Assembly (NCBI RefSeq): GCF_001556865.1
Contig: NZ_LSJY01000202.1
Coordinates: 186,001-250,000, forward strand
Reading direction: 5' to 3'
DNA from: Sphingobium sp. CCH11-B1
GTDB lineage: Bacteria > Pseudomonadota > Alphaproteobacteria > Sphingomonadales > Sphingomonadaceae
Length of the DNA: 64,000 nt
The notes beneath the pieces were generated by a model. That model saw nothing but the letters and a program-made list of their open reading frames with translations, searched no databases and was not told the DNA's origin. Shown here in pieces: positions 54,305 to 62,962 of this stretch (within the stretch, counting starts at the first letter, position 1; every line of letters begins with the position of its first letter). A program made the position numbers and the translations under genes.

Positions 54305-57184
54305 ATGAACCGCACTCTGAAAGGCATGATTTATCAAGGCGCGGCACTCGCGCCGCTGGCGATCGCGCTGGCCCTTGGCGCGCCTGTCGCCGCGCAGGTG
54401 CAGGATGCGACGCCCCCCGCCGCCGAACCGGCCAGCGCCACGCCCACTGACGCGGCGGCGCTGGACGCCAGCGCCGAAGCCAGCGCGCCTGCCGCTTCCG
54501 ATGGCGACATCGTCGTCACCGGCAGCCGCGTCGCCAACGGTTTCAAGACGCCCACGCCCGTCACCATGGCGAGTTCCGAACAGCTGCGCGTCGCAGCGCC
54601 GACCAACCTTGCCGATGGCCTGAACCAGCTTCCCGCCTTCAACGGCAGCACCAAGACGTCCAACCCCTCGACCACCAACAGCCGTGGCGGCAGCAGCGGC
54701 CAGAACCTGCTCAACCTGCGTGGCCTGGGTGCGCAGCGGACGCTGATCCTGCTCGACGGTCGCCGCCTGCCCGCGACCAACAGCGGTGGGTCGGTGGACA
54801 TCAACATCATTCCGCAGGGATTGGTGAGCCGCGTCGACGTCGTGACCGGCGGCGCGTCGGCCGCCTATGGCTCGGACGCGGTGGCCGGCGTCGTAAACTT
54901 CGTGCTCGACACCAAGCTCAAGGGTTTCAAGGCCGAAGCGCTGACGGGCATTTCGACCCATGGCGACCTGCCGTCCTTCGGCGGATCGCTGGCTTATGGC
55001 ACATCGGGCGCGGACGACCGGCTGCGCTTCATCGCTGGCATCGACTATTTCTACCAGAAGGGCCTGCGCGCCGACCAGGAGACCCATCGCGACTGGTTCG
55101 ACGACAATGCGGGGCAGATCGTCAATCCGGTGGCGGGCGCCCGCCCGCTCAACCTTATCATCCCCTCCATCCGCAGCTCGATCGGCACCTATGGCGGCCT
55201 GATCAGCGCAGGGCCGCTGCGGGGCACGCAGTTTCTCGAAGGTGGCCGCTCCGCGCCGTTCAACTATGGCACGATCACCGGCACGGCCTTCCAGAGCGGC
55301 GGCGATGGCGCGCGCGCCAATATCGGGCTTCAGCCCACGCAGGAACGCTATAATGGCTTTGCCCGCGTCGAATTCGAAGCGTCACCCGCCTTCACCCTTT
55401 TCGCCGAAGGGCTTTACGCGCGCAGCCATACCAACCAGGGCGCGTTCGTCAGCCAGAATGTGGGCTCCAACGCCGCCTACACCATCTATCGCGACAACGC
55501 CTACCTGCCCGCCGACATCCTGGCGCGCATGATCGCGGCCAACGTCCAGTCCTTCCAGCTCGGCCGGTTCGAAGGCGAATTACCGCTGGTCGAGAATGAA
55601 TCGACCATCGACGTCTATCACGCCTCCGTTGGCGCGCGCGGCGACATCGGCGGAACGTGGAAGTGGGACGCTTCCTATAATTTCGGCCAGTCCGATCAGG
55701 AGTTGCGGTCCAATCACCTTACCATCGCCCGCAACCTCTACGCCTCGGCCGACGCGGTTCGTGCGCCCTCCGGGCAGATCGTGTGCCGTTCGACGCTGGC
55801 CGGCCTCGACCCGGGCTGCACCCCGCGCAACCTCTTTGGCCCGCAGGCCCCGAACCAGGCGATTAGCGATTATGTGACGGGCGACAACGTCCTCAACCTG
55901 CGGCTGAGGCAGCATGTGGTGTCGGCCAATATTCGCGGCGACCTGGGCGAAAATCTGCAACTGGCCGGTCCCATCGCGGTCGCGGCTGGCGTTGAATATC
56001 GCAAGGAATCGGCCGATCAGACCACCGATGCCCTCTCGCCCACGCGCATCGATTTTACCGGCATTCGCGGTGGCCCGGCTGCGCTCAACGGACGTCAGGG
56101 CCCCTATCGCTTCTTCAACCCGCTTCCCTTCTCCGGCGAATATGACATTCGCGAAGGCTATCTGGAGGTCGCGATCCCGGTCCTCAGGGACAGCGCGATC
56201 GCCCAGTCGCTCGACCTGAACGGGGCCATCCGCTACGCCGACTACAGCACGTCGGGCGGCGTCACGACATGGAAACTGGGCGGCAGCTGGCAGGTGAATG
56301 ACGCCGTGCGCTTCCGCGGCACCTGGTCGCAGGATATCCGCGCACCCAACCTGCTCGAACTGTTCAATCCCGCGACGCAGCTTAACGGCAATGTCGTTTA
56401 CCGGGGCGTGACGACACCGCAGGTGAACTTTGCCACCGGCAACCCGAACCTGAAGCCGGAGCGCGCCCGCACGCTGACCTTTGGCGGCGTCTATCAGCCT
56501 GGCTGGCTGCCCGGCTTCCAGGCGTCGGTCGACTATTACAAGATCAAGCTCAAGGACGCGATCACGACGCTAGCGGAACAGCGCGTGGTCGACGAATGCG
56601 CGGCGGGCAACCAGACCCAGTGCGCCAACATCACGGTGCTGCCTTCGGGATCGCTCAGCATCCTGCGCCCCAACCTCAACCTGGCGGTGCAGACCGTCGC
56701 CGGCATCGATTTCGAACTCGGCTACAAGACCGAGTTTGCCGGCGGCGACCTTAACGTGCGACTGATCGGAAACCACGCGACCGAAAACAACTCGCAGACT
56801 CCCGGATCGCCGGTACGCGAGGCGCTGGGCGAAACCATCACGCCCAAATGGAGCGGCGTACTTCAGGCCAACTGGTCGAACGAGGCCTTCTCGCTGTTCG
56901 TGCAGGAGCGTTTCATCAGCGCGGCGAAGCTGGACGCGACGCGGATCGAGGGTATCGACATCAATGACAATACGACGCCCGCGGTCTTCTACACCAACGT
57001 CACCGCAACCTATAATCTCAATCTGGGCGGCGGGAAGCAGCAGGTCTACCTGTCGGTCGCCAACCTGTTCGACCGCGATCCCCCGCTCTCGCCGCCGCCC
57101 GTGACGACTTTTACCACAGCGGCCAGCAGCGCCTATGATCCGATCGGCCGCTACATCACGGCCGGCGTGCGGCTATCGTTCTGA
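54305..57184 (+). CDS. TonB-dependent outer-membrane receptor
   Basis: 959 residues: signal peptide (LAPLAIALALGAPVAAQ), Ala/Pro-rich stretch, TonB-box-like GDIVVTGSRVANGFKTP, then the plug (GLGAQRTLILLDGRRLPATN, SRVDVVTGGASAAYGSDAVA) and a 22-strand barrel ending YITAGVRLSF. The late-barrel motif in TLTFGGVYQPGWLPGFQASV is typical of the sphingomonad receptors that take up carbon sources and not iron. GGGAGA is the ribosome binding site. Context suggests a carboxylate ligand. Confidence 0.95.
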   Translation: MNRTLKGMIYQGAALAPLAIALALGAPVAAQVQDATPPAAEPASATPTDAAALDASAEASAPAASDGDIVVTGSRVANGFKTPTPVTMASSEQLRVAAPTNLADGLNQLPAFNGSTKTSNPSTTNSRGGSSGQNLLNLRGLGAQRTLILLDGRRLPATNSGGSVDINIIPQGLVSRVDVVTGGASAAYGSDAVAGVVNFVLDTKLKGFKAEALTGISTHGDLPSFGGSLAYGTSGADDRLRFIAGIDYFYQKGLRADQETHRDWFDDNAGQIVNPVAGARPLNLIIPSIRSSIGTYGGLISAGPLRGTQFLEGGRSAPFNYGTITGTAFQSGGDGARANIGLQPTQERYNGFARVEFEASPAFTLFAEGLYARSHTNQGAFVSQNVGSNAAYTIYRDNAYLPADILARMIAANVQSFQLGRFEGELPLVENESTIDVYHASVGARGDIGGTWKWDASYNFGQSDQELRSNHLTIARNLYASADAVRAPSGQIVCRSTLAGLDPGCTPRNLFGPQAPNQAISDYVTGDNVLNLRLRQHVVSANIRGDLGENLQLAGPIAVAAGVEYRKESADQTTDALSPTRIDFTGIRGGPAALNGRQGPYRFFNPLPFSGEYDIREGYLEVAIPVLRDSAIAQSLDLNGAIRYADYSTSGGVTTWKLGGSWQVNDAVRFRGTWSQDIRAPNLLELFNPATQLNGNVVYRGVTTPQVNFATGNPNLKPERARTLTFGGVYQPGWLPGFQASVDYYKIKLKDAITTLAEQRVVDECAAGNQTQCANITVLPSGSLSILRPNLNLAVQTVAGIDFELGYKTEFAGGDLNVRLIGNHATENNSQTPGSPVREALGETITPKWSGVLQANWSNEAFSLFVQERFISAAKLDATRIEGIDINDNTTPAVFYTNVTATYNLNLGGGKQQVYLSVANLFDRDPPLSPPPVTTFTTAASSAYDPIGRYITAGVRLSF

Positions 57185-57194
57185 TCCTCCCTAT

Positions 57195-57226
57195 GGGGGT
57201 GCGGTCCGCCGCGCCCCCGCCCTTTT
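57195..57226 (+). terminator. Terminator after the TonB receptor gene
   Basis: GGGGGTGCGG-TCCG-CCGCGCCCCC (57195-57218): ten pairs including one G-T, four-base loop, then GCCCTTTT. It lies 11 bases after the stop and should end the uptake operon. Confidence 0.75.
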
Positions 57227-57238
57227 ATGGAGCATTCC

Positions 57239-57451
57239 ATGGTCACCGCCCCACCCGCCGGCATGAGGCCGGTGCAACGGCAAGTGCTGGATCATATGCT
57301 GGCCCAGATGCGCGGCCAGACGAGCGATGTTCTGATGATGCAATATGGCATCAGCTATAATACATGGCGCAAGATCCGGGCAGGCGATCCGATCCGCAAC
57401 TCGGTCGCCGAACGATTGGAGCAGCGGGTTTTTGACGGTATCAGTCGGTAG
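57239..57451 (+). CDS. Small putative DNA-binding protein
   Basis: A 70-residue protein from ATG 57239, preceded at six bases by GGAG. The last two thirds (SDVLMMQYGISYNTWRKIRA, GDPIRNSVAERLEQRV) read like a single helix-turn-helix, as in small regulators found beside sphingomonad receptor genes. No family name can be given. It lies between the receptor terminator and the MFS exporter gene. Confidence 0.62.
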   Translation: MVTAPPAGMRPVQRQVLDHMLAQMRGQTSDVLMMQYGISYNTWRKIRAGDPIRNSVAERLEQRVFDGISR

Positions 57452-57501
57452 GGCATCGCGATCATTGGAGGTGAGCCGGGGCAATTGTCCTTGCTTACCG
57501 C

Positions 57502-58905
57502 ATGTCATCGAATTTTGGTCGGCCCATGCCTGATTCCCCCCGCTCTTACCGCGTCATTGCCCTGGTCGTCGCGTTCGCGCTGTTCATGCAGCAGCTGGAC
57601 TCCACCGTGCTGTCGATCGCCCTGCCTGCCATGTCCCGCGACTTCTGCATCCCGGCATCGGGCCTCAGCCTCGCGCTTACATCCTATCTGGTTGCGCTTG
57701 CCGTGTTCATTCCCGCAAGCGGCAGCTTGTCGGACCGGTTCGGATCCCGCACGATTTTCTGCGCCGCGATCGTTGTCTTCATGGCCGGCTCCATCGCATG
57801 CGCGCAATCCTCCACTCTTGCCGCCCTCGTCACCGCGCGCTTTCTGCAGGGGATAGGCGGGGCGATGATGGTGCCCGTCGGGCGGCTGGTGCTGCTGCGC
57901 AGCGTCGACAAGGACGATCTGGTCGCAGCCCTGTCCTGGCTGGTCATGCCGGCGCTCGTCGGCCCCATCGTGGGTCCGCCGATCGGCGGCTTTATCGTGA
58001 CCTATCTCGACTGGCGGTGGATTTTCTACATCAACGTGCCCATTGGCCTGGTCGGCCTTGCTCTCGCGATCGGCCTGATACCCCAGATCAAAACGACGGT
58101 CGCGACGCGGTTCGATTTGCCGGGCTTTCTGCTCTCCGGCATCGCGCTCGGCTGCGCCGTCTTTGGCCTGGAACTGGCGAGCCATGCCGTTCCCACCGCC
58201 TTGATCGTCGGGCTTCTCGCCTGTGGCATCCTGTTCGGGGCCGCATATGGCCGGCGCGCGCGGCGCGTTGCCGATCCGATCCTGGACCTGTCCCTGTTGC
58301 GGATACCGACCTTCGGTCTATCCGTGGCTGGCGGGACGCTCGTCCGCATCGCGCAGGGAGGGCAGCCGTTCCTCCTGCCACTCCTGTTCCAGCTCGGTTT
58401 TGGATTGTCGGCCGCCACCGCAGGCACGATCATGATGGCCAACGCCCTGGGCGCTCTGGCGATGAAGCCGCTCGCGCCTGCAATCATTCGCCGGTTCGGT
58501 TACCGCAACAGCCTTACCGGCGCCAGCATCGGTGCCGCGATCGCAATCGGCAGTTGCGCCCTGTTCAGGCCTGATTGGCCCCACCTGGCGGTGGCGGCGA
58601 TCCTGTTTGCGTCCGGCTTTTTCACATCGCTGCTCTTTACCGGCTACAACGCCCTGGCCTTCGTCGATGTGGATCAGATGAAGATGAGCGCGGCTACCGG
58701 CCTCTATGCCACCTTTCAGCAGCTCAGCCTGTCGCTCGGAATATGCTTTGCCGCCACCTTGCTCGAACTGAATGGCGCCGTGTCCGTTGACGCGATCGCA
58801 GCAGTCTTCATCGCCATCGGCCTGACGGCCTTCTGCGCGACATTCACGAACCGGCTGCTGAAATCCGACGCCAGCAACGTGGTGACCAACAGGGATGAAC
58901 AGTAA
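57502..58905 (+). CDS. MFS transporter, DHA2 (14-helix drug/acid exporter) type
   Basis: 467 residues. Family marks: FALFMQQLDSTVLSIALPAM (the D-S-T motif of DHA2 helix 1), the loop GSLSDRFGSRTIF, the ARFLQGIGGAMMVPVGRLVL antiporter motif, and PALVGPIVGPPIGGFIVTYL followed by DWRWIFYINVP. An ATG at 57526 could be the true start. The substrate is unknown; it may export a by-product or toxic acid. No obvious regulator is adjacent beyond the small putative DNA-binding protein. Confidence 0.88.
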   Translation: MSSNFGRPMPDSPRSYRVIALVVAFALFMQQLDSTVLSIALPAMSRDFCIPASGLSLALTSYLVALAVFIPASGSLSDRFGSRTIFCAAIVVFMAGSIACAQSSTLAALVTARFLQGIGGAMMVPVGRLVLLRSVDKDDLVAALSWLVMPALVGPIVGPPIGGFIVTYLDWRWIFYINVPIGLVGLALAIGLIPQIKTTVATRFDLPGFLLSGIALGCAVFGLELASHAVPTALIVGLLACGILFGAAYGRRARRVADPILDLSLLRIPTFGLSVAGGTLVRIAQGGQPFLLPLLFQLGFGLSAATAGTIMMANALGALAMKPLAPAIIRRFGYRNSLTGASIGAAIAIGSCALFRPDWPHLAVAAILFASGFFTSLLFTGYNALAFVDVDQMKMSAATGLYATFQQLSLSLGICFAATLLELNGAVSVDAIAAVFIAIGLTAFCATFTNRLLKSDASNVVTNRDEQ

Positions 58906-59039
58906 TTTGCGTCAGGCTCGGGCGCTGGCGATAGAGCATTGCGCTGCGCTGTAACGCTTTCTCGTCGTCTTCATTCCCGTCCATTCCTTGGGTCGGAATG
59001 AGCTTAACACCCTGTCCAGATTTCCAGCACAACCTCAAA

Positions 59040-59165
59040 CAGGCATGGTCTGCGCTGGCTGATCGGATACAAACATGGTTCGGCATGCTTGACATCCTTG
59101 TGAACAACGCCGGGTTCGGAAAATTCTCGTCGATCGCTGACACGACGCTCGCGCAATCGACCTGA
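59040..59165 (+). pseudogene. Short-chain dehydrogenase remnant
   Basis: Plus-strand reading gives ALADRIQTWFGMLDILVNNA then GFGKFSSIADTTLAQST and a stop. The NNAG motif and its setting (GxLDILVNNAG) are those of SDR oxidoreductases, but the Rossmann GxxxGxG start and the YxxxK active site are absent. Only about 40 residues survive. The bases from 58906 to here hold nothing recognisable. Confidence 0.7.
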
Positions 59166-60120
59166 GCAAGGCTCCGGTCGAAATCGCCATACCGGCAACC
59201 CGGTTCAAATATTTCACGCTCAACATCTTCGATATTTTCGGCAATCCCAGCAACCTCAGCAATCGCACCATCGCCGTCAAGGGTGGCCGCTTCCTGCTCG
59301 TGCCGCGCGGCTGGCGGGGAACCTGTCTCTTATACACATCTGACGCTGCCGACGATTCTGGTGCGCGCCTTCGCCCAGTCCGACGCCGAAGTCCGGACCG
59401 CGCGCGCTTTTCAGGATGCGGTCAGGATCATCGCTCCGCAAGGCGACGGAACGGCGGGCTCCGATGGCGACGCATTGCCACCACCACCCGTCCCCGGCGC
59501 CATCGGCTATATCCGGGCGCTCGACCATGTGCTTCGGGCCAATGGCTTGCAGCCGGGCGAGGAGGCGCTCGTGGCGCGTTTCCGGCCGCTCGGCATAATG
59601 GGCGACCGCCCCTTCGATCCCGATACGCTGTCCCCCGCGACGCGAGCGGCGATCGAAGGCGGTTATGCGGATGCGCTGGGCATTCTTACACCTGCCAAGT
59701 CGCAACTGGGCGAGCCGACCGGCACGGGCTGGATGAAGGTCAACAAGGGTGTGTACGGCTTCAATTATCTGCGCCGTTCCGTTATCAACATGGCTGGGCT
59801 CGGCGCAAACGTGCGCGAAGAGAACGCCGCCGCCCGTCAACAGCTTCTGGTCCGTCACGCTCTACGACGCGAAGACCTTCGCCCTTTATCCTAACCCCCT
59901 GCGCCGCTATCTGGTAAGCGACCGGACCAAGGGGTTGAAGGTACAGAAGGATGGGTCGATCGACATCCGCATACAGCACGCTACATCGTCCGGGGGAAAC
60001 TGGCTTCCTGCGCCCGCGGGCCCATTTTTCGTCGTGATTCGCGCCTACGGGCCAAAGCCTGAGAGGCTGACCGGCCAATGGCTGCCCCCGCCCATTTCGA
60101 AGGAAGACGACGCGCGATGA
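59166..60120 (+). pseudogene. DUF1254/DUF1214 protein gene, broken in several places
   Basis: The pieces run in order. A DUF1254 segment (EIAIPATRFKYFTLNIFDIF, GNPSNLSNRTIAVKGGRFLL) covers 59172-59322 and lacks its N-terminus. Then come 33 adapter bases. Then, in another frame, LVRAFAQSDAEVRTARAFQD through to NMAGLGANVREE (to about 59823). After a further frame change the C-terminal DUF1214 part, PPVNSFWSVTLYDAKTFALY, runs to the stop at 60120. Compared with the family about 35 residues are missing at the second junction. Function of intact members is unknown; they are exported proteins. Some of the damage may be assembly error. Confidence 0.82.
59323..59355 (+). other. Embedded Nextera (Tn5) sequencing adapter
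   Basis: Bases 59323-59341 are CTGTCTCTTATACACATCT, the 19-base Tn5 mosaic end. Bases 59342-59355 (GACGCTGCCGACGA) complete the Nextera read-2 adapter. Translations of this piece give the well-known contaminant peptides YTHLTLPT, LLYTSDAADD and, on the other strand, MCIRDR and MYKRQ. It is a library artefact and not biology. Confidence 0.97.
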
Positions 60121-60845
60121 ACGCCCTTGTCGAAGACAATAGCGGCACTGCCGCCGTGCGTCCGGGATATGAGTTGGATCTGGGAGCACTGGACGCTTGG
60201 ATGCGCGCCAATGTCGCTGACTATGGCGCACCGCTGACTGTTGAACAGTTCAGGGGCGGGCAATCCAACCCCACCTACAAGCTGATCACGCCCGCCAAGA
60301 CCTACGTCCTGGGCAAGCAACCGCCCGGCCCCCTGCTCAAGGGCGCCCACGCGCTCGACCGGGAGGCAAGAGTGCTCACCGGCCTCTCGCAGGCGGGCTT
60401 TCCGGTCGCCGCCGTCCATGGCCTGTGCACCGATCCCACCGTCATCGGCACGATCTTCTACGTCATGGACATGGTCGAAGGCCGCATCTTCTGGGATGCT
60501 GCGATTCCTGAAGTATCCCATGCGGAAAGAGCCGCGCTATTCGATGCGATGAACGCGACGATCGCCGACCTCCACAGCATCGATCATGTGGCGGCCGCCC
60601 TCGGCATAGCCGATGAAGAGGCCTATCTCGCCGCCTATTGCCGGCGCAGGGGATTGGCAGACATGCCGGGCTACGACTTCTATATCGCCTTCAACGTCTT
60701 TCGCCTCGCGGCCATCTTCCACGGAATCAAGGGTCGGGTCATCCGAGGCAACGCCTCCTCCGCGCAGGCGCGCGAGCGCGTCGCCGTGCTGCCGGAGCTG
60801 ATGCACCTCGCGTGGCGGCAGGCGGAAAGAGCCGGCGCTCGATGA
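60117..60845 (+). CDS. Phosphotransferase-family protein lacking its catalytic core
   Basis: 242 residues from ATG 60117, which overlaps the DUF1214 stop. The N-lobe of the APH/ACAD10-like kinases is present (FRGGQSNPTYKLITPAKTYV, LGKQPPG, and the segment ending FYVMDMVEGRIFWD). So is the C-terminal part (EEAYLAAYCRRRG, FYIAFNVFRLAAIFHGI). Between LHSID and ALGIADEE about 100 residues are missing, just where relatives have the catalytic HGDxxxxN and DWE motifs. The frame is kept. As it stands the protein cannot be an active kinase. It is followed by an enoyl-CoA hydratase gene with ATGA overlap, a common pairing in acyl-CoA degradation. Confidence 0.8.
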   Translation: MNALVEDNSGTAAVRPGYELDLGALDAWMRANVADYGAPLTVEQFRGGQSNPTYKLITPAKTYVLGKQPPGPLLKGAHALDREARVLTGLSQAGFPVAAVHGLCTDPTVIGTIFYVMDMVEGRIFWDAAIPEVSHAERAALFDAMNATIADLHSIDHVAAALGIADEEAYLAAYCRRRGLADMPGYDFYIAFNVFRLAAIFHGIKGRVIRGNASSAQARERVAVLPELMHLAWRQAERAGAR

Positions 60846-61624
60846 ACGGTCCGGCCATCACTCTCGACATTGATGACGGCATCGCATGGCTGACGCTGGC
60901 ACGCCCCGAAAAGCGCAACGCCGTCGATCCTGAATTCGCATTCCGCCTGTATGAACTGGCGGAGCGATGCGCGTCGGACCCGGCCATACGCTGCGTCGTC
61001 CTCAGCGGAAGCGGCAAGTTCTTTTGCGTCGGCGGCGACATTGATGCTTTCTCCGCCGCCGGGGAAGATGCCGAAGCAGCGGTCGGGGCCCTCGCCCGCA
61101 GTTTCCACACCGGCATTCATCGGCTTGCCACGATGGAAAAGCCTTTGGTCACGGCGATCAATGGTCCTGCCGCCGGCGCCGGGCTCAGCCTTGCGATACT
61201 GGGGGACATCGCCCTTGCGGCCGCCTCTGCGCATTTCACCTCGGCCTACAGCGCCGTTGGGCTCACGCCGGATGGTGGCGCGTCATGGTGGCTCCCCCGC
61301 CTGATCGGTATGCGCCGGGCGCAGGAGATGATCTTGACCAATCGACGGATCGGGGCGGAGGAAGCGGCCACCATCGGCCTGGTAACGCGCGTGGTTCCCG
61401 ACGACGCGCTCCGTACCGAAGCATCGACTGTTGCCTCCGCGCTTGCGAAGGGGCCGATCCGCGCGCTCGCCAGATGTCGCGCTTTGCTGGTCGAATCGGC
61501 AACCGCCGACCTTTCCACCCAACTGGATCGCGAAGCCGCCTCTATTGCCGAGTCCGCCGGAGCGGCCGAAGGGCGGGAAGGAGTCGCCGCTTTCTTGGCG
61601 AAACGACCACCGCATTTCGTATGA
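60842..61624 (+). CDS. Enoyl-CoA hydratase/isomerase (crotonase family)
   Basis: 260 residues, complete. The oxyanion-hole segments are KFFCVGGDIDAFS and NGPAAGAGLSLAILGDIALA. The catalytic acid is in VGLTPDGGASWWLPRLIG, as in PaaG-type isomerase/hydratases. It overlaps the phosphotransferase gene by four bases. Role probably in acyl-CoA breakdown; the substrate is not known. Its end abuts an insertion-sequence remnant. Confidence 0.92.
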   Translation: MNGPAITLDIDDGIAWLTLARPEKRNAVDPEFAFRLYELAERCASDPAIRCVVLSGSGKFFCVGGDIDAFSAAGEDAEAAVGALARSFHTGIHRLATMEKPLVTAINGPAAGAGLSLAILGDIALAAASAHFTSAYSAVGLTPDGGASWWLPRLIGMRRAQEMILTNRRIGAEEAATIGLVTRVVPDDALRTEASTVASALAKGPIRALARCRALLVESATADLSTQLDREAASIAESAGAAEGREGVAAFLAKRPPHFV

Positions 61625-61649
61625 CCGCAGGTTGACGGACAAGGCACGC

Positions 61650-61951
61650 TACAAGCCGCATGAACGTCGACCAGCCTCAGATCGCTCGCCTCCGCCAGCA
61701 ACGCCGCAACATGATCGGCTTGCTCCAAAAGGTTGGAGCGACGATCGCCTCCCATCGACCGCGCCGAGTATGTCTGGGTCGGCCGATAAAGCCGATGCCA
61801 AGGTCATTGCGGTGCTCGGCGCTATCCCAAACGCGTCTCTCACTGCCCGGCAGGCGCCACCACCCTCCATCGCCGCCACAATACGCACCCGCAAATCATC
61901 AATAGGGCCTGCCCATATATCGCCAGCCTCAAACTCGGCTGAAAGCCTCAA
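61650..61951 (-). pseudogene. IS630-family transposase remnant, frameshifted
   Basis: In one minus-strand frame from 61951 the reading IDDLRVRIVAAMEGGGACRA then VRDAFGIAPSTAM matches the N-terminal helix-turn-helix of IS630 transposases. It continues in the next frame from 61755 as MGGDRRSNLLEQADHVAALL and AEASDLRLVDVHAAC, the following family block. The frame changes at about 61757 and the DDE domain is missing. The element is therefore dead. No terminal repeats can be fixed. The rest of the 390-base gap holds nothing else I can name. Confidence 0.75.
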
Positions 61952-62015
61952 TCAGTTTTCACGACAGATGGGAATCCTCCCAACGATTCAACTCGGTCGG
62001 ATACGAGTCTAGCAC

Positions 62016-62831
62016 TTATTTGTGCATGCCTTCATTCCAGCGGATTTCACTTGCCACGATGACAGACTGGTCGCGCGTGATCGACCAGAGGCGATGTGGC
62101 ATTTTGGGATCCCAGTCGATCGCCTGACCTTCGGTGGCGATGGGGATGGTCGTCGCCAGTTCCAGCGTCGATCCGGCTTCGGGCAGACGCATGACGTAGA
62201 GTTCAGGCCTGTCATGTCCTGTGACGTAAAGGCGGCCGTCCGCCCCCCAGCTCATGCCGGAACAGCTGAAAGGCGCGAAGCGTGCCAGCACCTCGGCAGG
62301 AAACAGCCAGCCGCGCAGCCGCCGGAAATCATCGTCAAGCTGCACCAGCGTGGTGTAGCGATGGTCGCGGCCAGCTTCCCCGCCCTTCCCGTCATAATTG
62401 GCGAACATCGCCCACCACGTTCCGTCATGGCGATCAAGGGCCGTTAGCGACCCCGGCCCCATGCCCAGGCTGATGCTGCGGACATGGCGCAGGCTTTTCG
62501 TATCGAAGATTTCGACGGCGCTGGTTTGCGGCACGGCAGGATAGTTGGAGGCGGCGCATATTAGTTCGCTGCCCACGATTGTGCAGCTGTTCATATGCGG
62601 GAAAAGTCTCCGGTCGCCCTTCCACTGCGCGATACGGACGCCGTCGCTGATCCGGTATTTTCCGATCCGGTCATTGTCGATCGCATAGATATGGACGCCA
62701 TCGGACGCGACGCCCTGCCGCGCTTCCTCGGCTGCTATGCGCAACGTAACCGGCGCGCTGTTCGCAGGGGATGGCGGTGCTTCGATGCCCTGAACGGCAA
62801 GCAGAAATGGCAGGAGGAGCGGCGCAAACAT
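62016..62831 (-). CDS. Exported propeller-like protein of unknown function
   Basis: 271 residues from ATG 62831 with a signal peptide (MFAPLLLPFLLAVQG). The rest repeats short strand pairs: GVHIYAIDNDRIGKYRISDG, VEIFDTKSLRHVRSISLG, SGMSWGADGRLYVTGHDRPE, then YVMRLPEAG. This is the look of a beta-propeller periplasmic protein. A start at 62882 is in frame but would precede the signal by 17 polar/hydrophobic residues. Family and ligand unknown. Confidence 0.75.
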   Translation of the reverse strand: MFAPLLLPFLLAVQGIEAPPSPANSAPVTLRIAAEEARQGVASDGVHIYAIDNDRIGKYRISDGVRIAQWKGDRRLFPHMNSCTIVGSELICAASNYPAVPQTSAVEIFDTKSLRHVRSISLGMGPGSLTALDRHDGTWWAMFANYDGKGGEAGRDHRYTTLVQLDDDFRRLRGWLFPAEVLARFAPFSCSGMSWGADGRLYVTGHDRPELYVMRLPEAGSTLELATTIPIATEGQAIDWDPKMPHRLWSITRDQSVIVASEIRWNEGMHK

Positions 62832-62962
62832 GACCCATATATATCCCGATATTTGTGACGGGATCATGATCGGTGCAATCATGACATGCCATTCGTTCAG
62901 ACTTCATCGTTCCGTCACGAATAGTGCATCAGCCTGTTACCAACGTCCGACATGGGCGGTTT

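Noticed and set aside
59283..59894. Apparent novel proteins starting in the adapter (plus and minus strands)
   Set aside because: Their N-termini are translations of the sequencing adapter, not natural coding sequence.
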